The position numbers and the translations under genes were made by a program. 64,000 nucleotides of DNA from Luteococcus japonicus (lineage in GTDB: Bacteria > Actinomycetota > Actinomycetes > Propionibacteriales > Propionibacteriaceae), in NCBI RefSeq assembly GCF_003752415.1, contig NZ_RKHG01000001.1, positions 930,001 through 994,000 of the forward strand, written 5' to 3'. Every line of letters begins with the position of its first letter. Position 1 is the stretch's first letter. The notes under the pieces are model-generated. The model saw only the letters and a program-made list of their open reading frames with translations. It was not told the DNA's origin and ran no database searches. Of this stretch, positions 26,106 to 34,979 are shown piece by piece.

Positions 26106-27401
26106 ATGAAGCATGTCGCCCCCGACGAGCCCACCGAGGCCGGCGCCCCTCCGCGGCGCGTCGAGCACCGCCATCCGCGCCTGCGCAAGCTCCTGGCCGC
26201 CCTGGTGGTCCTTGCCCTGCTCCTGGCAGCGGGTGGTTATGGCCTCTACCGGCACCTCAATGCGAACATCACGTCGATGGAGATCCCCTCTGATGTCCAG
26301 GGCGAGGCGCTGGAGGGGCTGCCCAAGGGCAAGGCCCAGAACATCCTGGTGATCGGCACCGACTCCCGGCAGAATGCGGCGGACTGCAAGCTCGGTGGCT
26401 CCTGCGGCGACGACAAGCTGGACGGCGACACCAATGCCGATGTGGAGATGCTGGTGCACATCTCGGCTGACCACGAGTCGATGACCGTGATGAGCATCCC
26501 GCGGGACACCATCCTCGACCTGCCGGCCTGCACCGGCAATGGCAAGACGCGTGAGGCAGGCACTCGCGGCCGGATCAACGGCTCCCTCAACTACGGCGTC
26601 GACTGCCAGCTGCGCACCGTGCACGAACTGACGGGTCTGACCATCAACCATTTCATGATGGTGGACTTCTCCGGTGTCGTGAGCCTGTCCGATGCCGTGG
26701 GCGGCGTCGACGTCTGCGTGGACGCCGACGTCTATGACACCTACTCGCACCTGAAGCTGGCCAAGGGAGAGCACACCCTGCAGGGAGTCGCGGCGCTGCA
26801 GTTCGTCCGGACCCGGCACGGTTTCGGCGACGGCTCGGACCTGGGCCGGACCATCGGCCAGCGGCTCTACCTGTCATCGCTGCAGCGCAAGCTGGAGAGC
26901 GCAGGAACCCTGCTGAACCCGCAGAAGGTCTATCGCCTGGCGGAGGCCGGCACCAAGGCACTCACCGTCGACTCGGGCCTGGACAGCGTGAGCACCCTCG
27001 CCCAGGTGGCGGCCACGGTGGGTGGCGTCCCGGCCTCCTCGACGGCCTTCGTCACCCTGCCGACGGTTCCTGACCCGGAGAATGTGAACACCGTCGTCCC
27101 GGCCGAGGGTGCACAGAAGCTCTTCGACAAGCTTGCTGCCGACGAGTCCTTGGTCAAGCCGTCCCCGAAGACGACGCCCAGCACAGCCTCGAGTGCAACG
27201 CCCGAGGCCACCAGCCAGAAGCCCTCCCCCTCGGCCAGCGCAACCGGCGACCCGGCCACCGACGGCAGTGCCCAGACCTCCGCGGAGACCACCGGCTGCG
27301 CCCAGGTCAGCACGCAGAAGACGGTGGAGATCAATGGAGTCCCGATGACCCCCTCGGAGGCCTATGCGGCCTCCCCCAGGATCAAGGACTCGGACGCCTG
27401 A
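26106..27401 (+). CDS. LytR-CpsA-Psr (LCP) family cell-wall glycopolymer ligase
   Basis: Membrane-anchored enzyme that transfers polyprenyl-linked glycopolymers to peptidoglycan. 431 residues: short cytoplasmic N-terminus, one transmembrane helix (about 26-47, LLAALVVLALLLAAGGYGLY), then the LCP domain with ILVIGTDSR, MTVMSIPRDT, RINGSLNYG and FVRTRHGFGDGSDLGRT. These Arg/Asp positions bind the pyrophosphate and Mg2+. A Pro/Ser/Thr-rich extracellular stretch (about 345-395) precedes a short C-terminal segment. Cysteine pairs (ADCKLGGSC) may form disulfides. A strong convergent terminator follows. Confidence 0.92.
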   Translation: MKHVAPDEPTEAGAPPRRVEHRHPRLRKLLAALVVLALLLAAGGYGLYRHLNANITSMEIPSDVQGEALEGLPKGKAQNILVIGTDSRQNAADCKLGGSCGDDKLDGDTNADVEMLVHISADHESMTVMSIPRDTILDLPACTGNGKTREAGTRGRINGSLNYGVDCQLRTVHELTGLTINHFMMVDFSGVVSLSDAVGGVDVCVDADVYDTYSHLKLAKGEHTLQGVAALQFVRTRHGFGDGSDLGRTIGQRLYLSSLQRKLESAGTLLNPQKVYRLAEAGTKALTVDSGLDSVSTLAQVAATVGGVPASSTAFVTLPTVPDPENVNTVVPAEGAQKLFDKLAADESLVKPSPKTTPSTASSATPEATSQKPSPSASATGDPATDGSAQTSAETTGCAQVSTQKTVEINGVPMTPSEAYAASPRIKDSDA

Positions 27402-27409
27402 CCATGACG

Positions 27410-27445
27410 ATGCGGGGCCACCTCCGGCTGGAGGTGGCCCCGCAT
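27410..27445. terminator. Bidirectional hairpin between LCP gene and hsp20
   Basis: Perfect 16-bp stem (ATGCGGGGCCACCTCC with its complement) and a four-base loop GGCT, between two convergent genes. Confidence 0.8.
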
Positions 27446-27462
27446 GTCGTCCCGGAGCGGGA

Positions 27463-27912
27463 TCAGCCCTCCTGCTGTTCCTCGGAAGCCGATCCCTCGA
27501 TCTGCGCGGCCGAGCCACGGTGGTTGACCTGGATCTTGCGGGGCTTGGCCTGCTCCGCCACCGGGATGGTCAGTGTCAGCACGCCGTCGCGGTAGTCGGC
27601 CTCGATCTTGTCGAGGGCCAGGCCCTGGCCCAGGTTCAGCTGCCGCGCGAAGGTGCCGACCGCCCGCTCCTTGGCGAGCCAGCGACGGTCCTCTCCGGTC
27701 TCGTCGGCCTTGCGCTCGGCGCGGACGGTGAGCGTGCGCTCCTCGACGTCGACGTCGATCGAGCCGGGGTCCACCCCAGGCAGGTCGATCCGGGCGACGA
27801 AGGTGTCACCCTCGCGGTAGAGGTCCATCGGCATCGGCGCCGCGCTGGGCGTACGGGTGAACTCGTTGACGAAGCGGTCCATCTCACGGAAGGGGTCGAA
27901 GGTACGAGCCAT
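27463..27912 (-). CDS. Small heat-shock protein Hsp20
   Basis: ATP-independent chaperone, 149 residues, cytoplasmic. The alpha-crystallin domain runs from about MPMDLYREGDTFVARIDLPGV to DGVLTLTIPVAEQAKPRKI, including the conserved A/G-x-L-x-I-x-I-P element (GVLTLTIPV). The N-terminus (FDPFREMDRF) and the Glu/Gln-rich C-terminal tail are typical. GGACAGGAG precedes the ATG. A HAIR-type operator 87 bp upstream indicates HspR repression, as for actinobacterial heat-shock genes. Confidence 0.93.
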   Translation of the reverse strand: MARTFDPFREMDRFVNEFTRTPSAAPMPMDLYREGDTFVARIDLPGVDPGSIDVDVEERTLTVRAERKADETGEDRRWLAKERAVGTFARQLNLGQGLALDKIEADYRDGVLTLTIPVAEQAKPRKIQVNHRGSAAQIEGSASEEQQEG

Positions 27913-27998
27913 GATTTCTCACTCCTGTCCTTGTCGGTCGGGGCCGCTCCTTGCGGCCTCATCCCCACCAACACAAGGATCCCCGGCTCTATTCCCGG

Positions 27999-28019
27999 GT
28001 TGAGCGGAACCGACTCAAG
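27999..28019 (-). promoter_or_regulatory. HAIR-type (HspR) operator upstream of hsp20
   Basis: On the minus strand CTTGAGT-N7-GCTCAAC. The known HspR-associated inverted repeat is CTTGAGT-N7-ACTCAAG. The left half is exact, the right half differs at two bases and the spacer is exact. It lies between hsp20 and the add stop. Confidence 0.7.
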
Positions 28020-28025
28020 TTCTCT

Positions 28026-29096
28026 TCACGAGGCCTTGAGGTAGGCGGGACGGATCACCTCGGTGATGATCCGCTCCCGCTCCTGGTGGTCCCAGAAGGC
28101 GGAGTGCATCGCCGAGATCGCGCAGCGCCGCATCTCCTCCGGGCCCCAGCCGAAGGCCTCGTGCAGCGCGGCGAACTCCTTGCTGAGCGTCGTATTGCTC
28201 ATCAGACGGTTGTCGCAGTTCACCGTGACGCGAAAGCCCAGGTCGAAGAGCAGGCCGATCGGGTGTTCGGCCATCGTCGTCGCGATCCCGGTCTGCAGGT
28301 TCGACGTGGGGGCCAGCTCCAGGGCGATCCGGGCATCACGCACATAGGCGGCCAACCGCCCCAGCACCGGCCGCGGCCCGGACACGTCGATGTCCTCGAC
28401 GATCCGTACGCCGTGCCCCAGCCGCTCTGCGCCGCACAGCTGCACGGCCTCCCAGATGCTCGGCAGGCCGAAGGCCTCCCCGGCGTGGATGGTGAAGTGG
28501 GCATTGTTGCGCTTGAGGTAGTCGAAGGCCTCACGGTGGCGGCTCGGCGGGAAGCCCTCCTCGGCGCCGGCGATGTCGAAGCCCGCGACGCCCTGGTCGC
28601 GGTACTCCACGGCCAGTTCGGCAATCCGCAGGGTGGGCTCGTCGTGGCGCATGCTGACCAGCAGCTGCCGGGCCATGACGGGGCTCCCCTGCGCCGTGGC
28701 CTCGGCCATTCCGGAGGCCAGCCCGTCGCGCACCGCCTCGACGGCGCGCGCCAGCCCCATCCCGCGTCGCTGGTGGAGCTCCGGGGCCCACCGGGTCTCG
28801 GCGTAGACGACGCCGTCGGCGGCCATGTCCAGCACGAACTCGTGCGCCACGCGGGCCAGCTGCTCCGGCGTCTGCATGCCCGCGACGGTGAGCTCGAAGG
28901 GCTTGAGGTAGTCCACCAGGTTGCCGGCATCGCACTGCGCATAGATCCACTGCTGCAGCTCGTCGGCGTCGGTGGTGGGCAGCGGATGCCCGTTCTCCCG
29001 GCACAGGTCGACGACCGTCTGGGGCCGCACACCCCCGTCGAGGTGGTCATGCAGGGTCACCTTGGGCAGGCGACGGATCTCGTCCAGGCTGAGCAT
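28026..29096 (-). CDS. add: Adenosine deaminase
   Basis: Converts (deoxy)adenosine to (deoxy)inosine with a catalytic zinc. 356 residues: zinc His pair in KVTLHDHLDGG, FTIHAGEAFG (zinc His and catalytic Glu region), RLGHGVRI (catalytic His), LELAPTSN, and VNCDNRLMSNTT where the zinc Asp is the D of CD. It is the last gene of the nucleoside operon. The ATG at 29096 is one base past the cdd stop, favouring it over a longer upstream reading. Its product feeds the PNP encoded at 12958. Confidence 0.93.
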   Translation of the reverse strand: MLSLDEIRRLPKVTLHDHLDGGVRPQTVVDLCRENGHPLPTTDADELQQWIYAQCDAGNLVDYLKPFELTVAGMQTPEQLARVAHEFVLDMAADGVVYAETRWAPELHQRRGMGLARAVEAVRDGLASGMAEATAQGSPVMARQLLVSMRHDEPTLRIAELAVEYRDQGVAGFDIAGAEEGFPPSRHREAFDYLKRNNAHFTIHAGEAFGLPSIWEAVQLCGAERLGHGVRIVEDIDVSGPRPVLGRLAAYVRDARIALELAPTSNLQTGIATTMAEHPIGLLFDLGFRVTVNCDNRLMSNTTLSKEFAALHEAFGWGPEEMRRCAISAMHSAFWDHQERERIITEVIRPAYLKAS

Positions 29097-29097
29097 C

Positions 29098-29487
29098 TCA
29101 GGCCAGGTCGTCCGGGCCGAAGGCCTGTGGCAGGACCTCTGCCATGGTGAGGATCCCCCGCGGGGTCTCCACCAGCAGCTCATCGCCGCCGTGTTCGAAG
29201 AGCAGCTGACGACAGCGGCCGCAGGGCATGATCACCTCTCCGTCGGCATTGCAGCAGGTGAAGGCGACCAGCCGGCCGCCGCCACCGGCGACGAGTTCGC
29301 TGACCAGGCCGCACTCGGCGCACAAGGTGACGCCGTAGCCGGCATTCTCCACATTGCAGCCGGCCACGATCCGCCCGTCGTCCGCCAGGGCCGCGGCCCC
29401 CACCCGGTATCCCGAGTAGGGCGCGTAGGCCCGGGCGTTGAGCTCCCGGGCCCGCTGCCGCAGGGCCTCCCAGTCGACGGGGACCAC
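29098..29487 (-). CDS. cdd: Cytidine deaminase
   Basis: Deaminates cytidine/deoxycytidine to uridine. 129 residues, the tetrameric short form: substrate-binding YAPYSGYRVGAA, catalytic CNVENAGYGVTLCAE (zinc Cys and proton-shuttle Glu) and PCGRCRQLL (two further zinc cysteines). The GTG start at 29487 is one base from the permease stop, so it is translated with the transporter. The gene order importer-cdd-add directly links uptake and deamination. Confidence 0.94.
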   Translation of the reverse strand: MVPVDWEALRQRARELNARAYAPYSGYRVGAAALADDGRIVAGCNVENAGYGVTLCAECGLVSELVAGGGGRLVAFTCCNADGEVIMPCGRCRQLLFEHGGDELLVETPRGILTMAEVLPQAFGPDDLA

Positions 29488-29488
29488 C

Positions 29489-30841
29489 TCAGTGACCTTC
29501 CTTGACGTACGGGACGCCGTCTGCGGCAGGAGCCCGCACGCGGCCCACCAGACCTGCGACGGCGATGATGCAGGCCAGGTAGGGCAGCATCAGCAGCCAC
29601 TGGCTGGGCACCTCGACGCCGACGGCGGACAGCTGGGAGGCCATCTGCTTCACGAAGCCGAAGAACAGGGCCATCAGCGGTGCCAGCACCGGGTGGTAGC
29701 GGCCCATGATCAGGGCGGCCAGCGCGATGAAGCCGTTGCCGACGGTCATGTCCTTGCTGAAGGAACCCGTCGAGCCGATGGTGAAGAAGGCGCCGCCGAG
29801 GCCGGCGAAGACGCCGCCCATCAGCACCGAGCTCCACCGCGTCATGGTGACATTGATGCCCACGGTGTCGGCGGCCTTGGGGTGCTCGCCGACGGCGCGC
29901 ACGCGCAGGCCCCACTTGGTGCGGTAGACGAGGAACCAGACCAGGATGACCGACGCCACGGCGATGTAGGCCAGCGCCGTCTGGTTGAACAGCACCGGGC
30001 CGAAGAAGGGGATCTTCGACAGCCCCGGGATGGCGATGTTCTGCATCTGCGGCGCCGAGTTCAGCTCCGTCGACTGCGGCTGGACCAGCTGGTCGAAGAG
30101 GAAGCCAGTGATGCCGGCCGCGAAGAGGTTGATCACCACGCCCATCACCACCTGGTCCACCAGGTAGGTGATGGTGAACAGGGCCAGCAGGGCGGCCATC
30201 AGCACACCGGCGATGACGGCGGCCACCAGGGCCATCGGGATGGACTTCGTCACGGAACCGACGACGCCCGCGGCGAAGGCGGCGACGAGGAACTGGCCCT
30301 CGATGGCGACGTTGACCACGCCGGCTCGCTCGCACAGCACACCGGCCAGCGAACCCAGCACCAGTGGCGTGGCGATGGCCAGCGTGCCGTTGAGCTGGTT
30401 GGTGACCGGGAAGGGCAGGTCTCGCCCGGCGACGGCCCAGGCCAGGAAGCCGACCATCACTGCGAGGGCGGCCACCGTCCCAGCGATCGCGGGGAGCTTG
30501 CCGTGCAGGCGGCCGGACAGGTAGCCGAGGCCGGCCAGCAGCGTGAGCAGACCACAGACCAGCACCGTCGCCATGCCCGGCAGGGTGATGGTGGGCAGCT
30601 GCACCGTGTCGAAGGCATCCGACAGGGCGAAGTGCGAGGCACCCGTGGTCTTCAATGCCAGCACGAGCAGCAGCAGCCCGAAGAGGGTGACCAGGGCACC
30701 CGTGGTGAGGCGGCTGCGCCGCGCGTCGGCGCTCTCCGTGGTACGCAGCACGATCTCCTCGGCGTGGGCGCCGGACAGTCCGTCGGCGGCCGAGGAGGTG
30801 GTCTGCGCCACGGGGCTCTGGGGATACTTGGTGGCCCTCAT
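29489..30841 (-). CDS. Nucleoside ABC transporter permease (second permease)
   Basis: Inner-membrane permease of the BMP-dependent nucleoside importer (NupQ/YufQ-like), 450 residues. About 60 N-terminal polar residues are followed by nine to ten hydrophobic segments. The cytoplasmic coupling region is around VRAVGEHPKAADTVGIN, a strongly conserved motif of BPD_transp_2 permeases. The ATG overlaps the stop of the first permease gene by four bases. The long N-terminal extension before the first helix is unusual and could reflect an earlier GTG/ATG choice. Confidence 0.9.
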   Translation of the reverse strand: MRATKYPQSPVAQTTSSAADGLSGAHAEEIVLRTTESADARRSRLTTGALVTLFGLLLLVLALKTTGASHFALSDAFDTVQLPTITLPGMATVLVCGLLTLLAGLGYLSGRLHGKLPAIAGTVAALAVMVGFLAWAVAGRDLPFPVTNQLNGTLAIATPLVLGSLAGVLCERAGVVNVAIEGQFLVAAFAAGVVGSVTKSIPMALVAAVIAGVLMAALLALFTITYLVDQVVMGVVINLFAAGITGFLFDQLVQPQSTELNSAPQMQNIAIPGLSKIPFFGPVLFNQTALAYIAVASVILVWFLVYRTKWGLRVRAVGEHPKAADTVGINVTMTRWSSVLMGGVFAGLGGAFFTIGSTGSFSKDMTVGNGFIALAALIMGRYHPVLAPLMALFFGFVKQMASQLSAVGVEVPSQWLLMLPYLACIIAVAGLVGRVRAPAADGVPYVKEGH

Positions 30842-32070
30842 GCCTTGGCTCCATTCTCTGCGGCCACGGCGGCCACGGTGGCCGTGGTGGCCTCACCGGC
30901 CAACGACGGTGGTTGTGCCTTGCGCGCCTTGAGGAAGGGCACGACGGTACGCACCAGCATCGGGGCGGCGACGAACATGACGATCAGTGCCTGCAGCACC
31001 GTGGTCAGCGTCAGCGGCGTGTCGGCCTGCGACTGCATCGCCAGGCCACCGGCGTGCATCGCGCCGAAGAGCATGCCGGCCAGCACCACACCGAAGGGCT
31101 TGGAACGGCCCAGCAGGGCGACGGTGATGGCGTCGAAGCCGATCGAGCCGACCAGGCCCATCGACAGCGGCGTGGGCAGGCCGAAGTCACCGGGGCCCAG
31201 TGCCGCCTGGACGCCCGCCAGCCCGGCCAGCGCGCCGGACAGCGTCATGGCGACCACGGTGGTGCGGGCCACGCTCATGCCGGCGGTGGCGGCGGCGTCG
31301 GGATTGGCGCCGACGGCCTTGATCCGGAAGCCCACCGTCGAGCGTTCCATCAGCCACCACACGCCACCGGCGGCGAGCAGCGCCAGCAGGAAGCCCAGGT
31401 GCAGCTGGCCTCCCTCGAGGCGGGGGAAGGTGGCGGAGAACTGCACCTCGGGCGCGATCGGGTCCTTGCGGCCCTCGCGCAGGAAGGCGTTGGTGGTGAG
31501 CAACCAGGCCAGCGTGAGGCTGGCGACGTAGTTCAGCATGATCGTCACGATCACCTCGTGCGCTCCCGTCGCGGCGCGCAACCAGCCCGCGAAACCGCCC
31601 CACAGGGCGCCCGCGAGCACACCGAGCAGCAGCGCCAGCGGCAGGTGCACGATCAGCGGCAGGTTGGTGATGGAGAAGCCGGCATAGGCGGCCAGGGTGG
31701 CACCCATGATCGCCTGGCCCTGGGCACCGATGTTGAACAGGCCGGCCCGGAAGGCCAGGGCCATGCCCAGGCCGGCGCTGATCAGCGGCGCGGCGGCCGA
31801 GGTGGTCTCGGTGAAGGCCTTCCAACTGCCCACCGAACCCATGATCAGGGCGCCATAGGCGCCGGAGACCTTGTCCCAGGAGGCCGTCAGGGCGTCACTG
31901 GGGCGGCTGAGGAAGTAGGTCCACTTCTTGCTCACCTCGGGGTCGGCGACGATCATCAGGATCGCGCCGATCAGGAAGGCCATCACGAAGGCGGCGAGGG
32001 TGGTGACGACCTCGCTCCAGGGGAAGGGGCGACGGGTGCGGGCGGTCTTCTCGGCCACGGCGCTGCTCAT
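30838..32070 (-). CDS. Nucleoside ABC transporter permease (first permease)
   Basis: Partner permease (NupP/YufP-like), 410 residues with about nine hydrophobic segments. The EAA-like coupling motif is FRIKAVGANPDAAATAGMS. LFNIGAQGQAIMGA is the conserved N-terminal BPD_transp_2 signature. The C-terminal tail is hydrophilic and Ala/Thr-rich. It overlaps both neighbours by four bases (ATGA), so ATPase, P and Q subunits are translationally coupled. Confidence 0.92.
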   Translation of the reverse strand: MSSAVAEKTARTRRPFPWSEVVTTLAAFVMAFLIGAILMIVADPEVSKKWTYFLSRPSDALTASWDKVSGAYGALIMGSVGSWKAFTETTSAAAPLISAGLGMALAFRAGLFNIGAQGQAIMGATLAAYAGFSITNLPLIVHLPLALLLGVLAGALWGGFAGWLRAATGAHEVIVTIMLNYVASLTLAWLLTTNAFLREGRKDPIAPEVQFSATFPRLEGGQLHLGFLLALLAAGGVWWLMERSTVGFRIKAVGANPDAAATAGMSVARTTVVAMTLSGALAGLAGVQAALGPGDFGLPTPLSMGLVGSIGFDAITVALLGRSKPFGVVLAGMLFGAMHAGGLAMQSQADTPLTLTTVLQALIVMFVAAPMLVRTVVPFLKARKAQPPSLAGEATTATVAAVAAENGAKA

Positions 32071-33650
32071 GCCCGGCCTCCTTCCTGGACGGCGGCGAGC
32101 GCCTCGTCCTGCGGGACGCCGGCCATCATCAGGCCCAGCGCGTCACGGGGTGTCTCCGGCGGCACGATGCCGACGATCTTGCCGCGGTACATCACGGCGA
32201 TCCGGTCCGCCAGGGCCGCCACCTCGTCGAGCTCGGTGGAGACGATCACCACGGCGGTGCCCTGGTCCCGTTCGGCGACGATGCGCTCGTGCAGGAATTC
32301 GATGGCGCCGACGTCGACGCCGCGAGTGGGCTGGTTGGCCACCAGCAGGCTCAACGGGCGGCTCAGCTCGCGCGCCAGCACCACCTTCTGCTGGTTGCCA
32401 CCGGACAGGCTGGACACCGGCAGATCGATGCCATTGGTGCGGATGTCGAACTCGCTGACGCGCTGCTCGGCGTTCTCGCGGATCTTCTTCATGTCGAGCG
32501 CGAGCCCGCGCGAGTAGTCCTCGACGTGGTTGAGGACCAGGTTCTCGGCGACGCTGAAGCTGCCGACAAAGCCGTCCTTCTGTCGGTCCTCCGGGACGAA
32601 GCCGATGCCGGCGTCCAGGGTCTGCTGCGGCTTCATCCGGGCGACGTCCTTGCCGTCGATCAGGATTTCGCCGGACTTGACCGGAGTGGTGCCGAGCACA
32701 GCCTCGGCCAACTCGGTCTGGCCATTGCCCTGCACGCCCGCCAGGCAGAGGATCTCTCCCCCACGGACGCTGAAGTCGACGTGGTCCACCATCACCGAAC
32801 CCGCCGGGGAGGCCACCACGAGGTCGCGCACCTGGAGGCGCTCGTCTCCGAGCGTCGGCTCCTGCTTGTCGACGGTCAGGCTCACGGCGCGGCCCACCAT
32901 CATCTCGGCCAGCTGGGCCTCGCTCATGGACGGATCGGCGGTACCGACCACCTTGCCGCGACGGATGACGGTGATCCGGTCCGCGATGGCGCGCACCTCG
33001 CGCAGCTTGTGGGTGATGAAGACGATGGCCCGGCCCTCGTCGCGCAGGGCCTGCATGACGGCCATCAGCTCGTCGATCTCCTGCGGGGTGAGCACGGCGG
33101 TGGGCTCGTCGAAAATCAGGTACTTGGCGTCATTGGCCAGGGCCTTGAGGATCTCGACGCGCTGCTGGATGCCCACCGGCAGGTTCTCGATGATGGCGTC
33201 GGGCTCCACCTCGAGCTTGTAGCGGTGGGACAGTTCGCGCACGCGCTTGCGGGCGGCGCGCATGTCCACGGTGCCGAATGGACCCTGTTCGCGGCCGAGC
33301 ATGAGGTTCTCGGCGACGCTGAAGACCTCGACGAGCATGAAGTGCTGGTGCACCATGCCGATCCCGGCGGCCATCGCCTGCTTCGGGTTGGTCAGGTGCA
33401 GCTCGGCGTCGTCGACGGTGATGGTGCCCTCGTCGGTCTGCAGCAGGCCGTAGAGCACATTCATCAGCGTGGACTTGCCGGCGCCGTTCTCGCCCAGCAG
33501 GCAGTGGATCTCTCCGGGGCGGATGTCCAGGTCGATGTGGTCGTTGGCGACGAGGCTTCCGAATCGCTTGGTGATGCCGCGCAGTTGCAGCCCTGAGCCT
33601 GGCTCACGGGATGCAGCGGGGACGGCTGCTGTCTGGTTCACGGGGCACAT
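32067..33650 (-). CDS. Nucleoside ABC transporter ATP-binding protein
   Basis: Tandem ABC ATPase (527 residues) energising nucleoside import. Domain 1: Walker A GENGAGKST, VGIQQRVEIL in the signature region and YLIFDEPTAVL. Domain 2: a degenerate Walker A (VQGNGQTELA), signature LSGGNQQKV and Walker B-like LLVANQPTRGVD. The second domain is probably not hydrolytic, as usual for this sugar/nucleoside family. The ATG at 33650 or the in-frame GTG at 33641 are both possible: GGAAG lies one base from the ATG and ten from the GTG. Separated from the BMP gene by a strong hairpin. Confidence 0.93.
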   Translation of the reverse strand: MCPVNQTAAVPAASREPGSGLQLRGITKRFGSLVANDHIDLDIRPGEIHCLLGENGAGKSTLMNVLYGLLQTDEGTITVDDAELHLTNPKQAMAAGIGMVHQHFMLVEVFSVAENLMLGREQGPFGTVDMRAARKRVRELSHRYKLEVEPDAIIENLPVGIQQRVEILKALANDAKYLIFDEPTAVLTPQEIDELMAVMQALRDEGRAIVFITHKLREVRAIADRITVIRRGKVVGTADPSMSEAQLAEMMVGRAVSLTVDKQEPTLGDERLQVRDLVVASPAGSVMVDHVDFSVRGGEILCLAGVQGNGQTELAEAVLGTTPVKSGEILIDGKDVARMKPQQTLDAGIGFVPEDRQKDGFVGSFSVAENLVLNHVEDYSRGLALDMKKIRENAEQRVSEFDIRTNGIDLPVSSLSGGNQQKVVLARELSRPLSLLVANQPTRGVDVGAIEFLHERIVAERDQGTAVVIVSTELDEVAALADRIAVMYRGKIVGIVPPETPRDALGLMMAGVPQDEALAAVQEGGRA

Positions 33651-33676
33651 ACTTCCACACTCGGTTGGGTGGCCAA

Positions 33677-33714
33677 GGGCCCCGTCGGCTGGTGATGGCC
33701 GGCCGACGGGGCCC
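33677..33714 (-). terminator. Hairpin between BMP lipoprotein gene and ATPase gene
   Basis: Perfect 13-bp stem (GGGCCCCGTCGGC with its complement) and a 12-base loop in the gap between the binding-protein gene and its ATPase. It probably limits readthrough, giving more binding protein than transporter. Confidence 0.7.
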
Positions 33715-33742
33715 CTGGTCAGGATTGTTCAGCTGTGGCTGG

Positions 33743-34855
33743 TCACTTCGGCTGCGAGGCCGACTCGATCTTGATCTTGCCGGAGACGATGTCACCCTTG
33801 ATGGCCTCCAGCTCGGTCTTCAGCTCGGCCGGGACCTTGGAGTCGAACTCGTGGAATTCGGCCAGCTGGACGCCGTCGTTCTCCAGGGTGCCGACATAGG
33901 GGTCGGCGCTGAAGCTGCCGTCCTTGGCGGCCTTGATGGCGTCGAAGACCGCGACGTCCATGGCCTTCTGCACCGAGGTCATGATGCTCGGGCAGTAGCT
34001 GGCCGAGGAGACGCAACCGTCGGTGTCCACCCAGACGGCGTTGACCTTGCCGCCGGACTTCTTGGCCACCTGCAGGGCGCCCTCACCGGCGGGGCCGGCG
34101 ACGGGGAAGATCACGTCGGCACCCTGGCTGGTCAGGGTGCTGGCGATGCGGCTGCCACCGGCGACGTCGGAGAAGTTGCCGGTGAACTGTCCACCCTTGG
34201 TGTTCTTCGGGTCCCAGCCCAGGACCTTGACGTTCTTGGACTTCTGGCTGTTGTAGTAGGTGGCGCCCTGGTGGAAGCCGTCCATGAAGATGGTGACGGT
34301 CGGGATGTTCATGCCACCGAAGGTGCCGACCGAGCCGGTCTTGCTCATCGCGGCGGCGGTGTAGCCCGCCATGAAGGAGGGCTGGGCGGTGTTGAAGATC
34401 AGCGGCTTGAGGTTCTTCAGGCCGGAGGTCTTCGACGGGTCGTTCCAGTCGACGATGGCGAACTTCACGTTGGGGTTGGCCTTGGCGGCGGCCACGGTGG
34501 CGTCGCCCAGCATGAAGCCGACGGTCACGATGATGTTGCACTTGGCCTGAACCATCTGGTTGATGTTCTTGGTGAAGTCGTTGGCGGTGGCGGACTGCAT
34601 TTCGCCCTTCTTCACCTCCAGCTCCTTGACGGCCTGCTCCAGGCCGTCGTGGGAGGTCTGGTTGAACGACTTGTCGTCGAAACCACCCTCGTCGGAGACC
34701 ATGCAGGCCTTGAAGGTGCCGGAGCCGGCGGCCGCCGATCCGGTGGAGCTGGCACTGCCGGAGGCGGCCGGCGTGGCGTCGGGGGCCTTGGCGCAGCCTG
34801 CGACGGTGAGGGCAAGGGCCGACGCAATGGCCGGCGCGATGAGGGACTTCTTCAC
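33743..34855 (-). CDS. BMP-family nucleoside-binding lipoprotein
   Basis: Extracytoplasmic substrate-binding lipoprotein for the downstream importer, 370 residues. Signal peptide with lipobox VAGC (Cys21), a Ser/Ala/Thr-rich linker, then the Bmp/PnrA-like domain starting KACMVSDEGGFDDKSFNQ. Ligand-site elements include VTVGFMLGD, FAIVDW, QPSFMAGY and VIFPVAGPAGEG. The GTG start at 34855 has AGGAGG seven bases upstream and places the lipobox correctly. A TACGAT hexamer (complement of 34913-34918) is a plausible -10, leaving a leader of about 50 bases. Confidence 0.93.
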   Translation of the reverse strand: MKKSLIAPAIASALALTVAGCAKAPDATPAASGSASSTGSAAAGSGTFKACMVSDEGGFDDKSFNQTSHDGLEQAVKELEVKKGEMQSATANDFTKNINQMVQAKCNIIVTVGFMLGDATVAAAKANPNVKFAIVDWNDPSKTSGLKNLKPLIFNTAQPSFMAGYTAAAMSKTGSVGTFGGMNIPTVTIFMDGFHQGATYYNSQKSKNVKVLGWDPKNTKGGQFTGNFSDVAGGSRIASTLTSQGADVIFPVAGPAGEGALQVAKKSGGKVNAVWVDTDGCVSSASYCPSIMTSVQKAMDVAVFDAIKAAKDGSFSADPYVGTLENDGVQLAEFHEFDSKVPAELKTELEAIKGDIVSGKIKIESASQPK

Positions 34856-34979
34856 TGAACTGCCTCCTGAGCAGATGAACTTGTGGATGCTCCTGGGGTT
34901 GGGCGCGCACAAATCGTAACCTGCCGTTCACCGCACGTCTCCCGAAGACCCCGCTCCATGGCAAACCGTTATCGGATTG

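Noticed and set aside
29438-33650. Several 400-700 codon plus-strand frames opposite the nucleoside transporter
   Set aside because: They mirror transmembrane permease and ATPase codons, are Gln/Gly/His/Arg-rich and show no domain.
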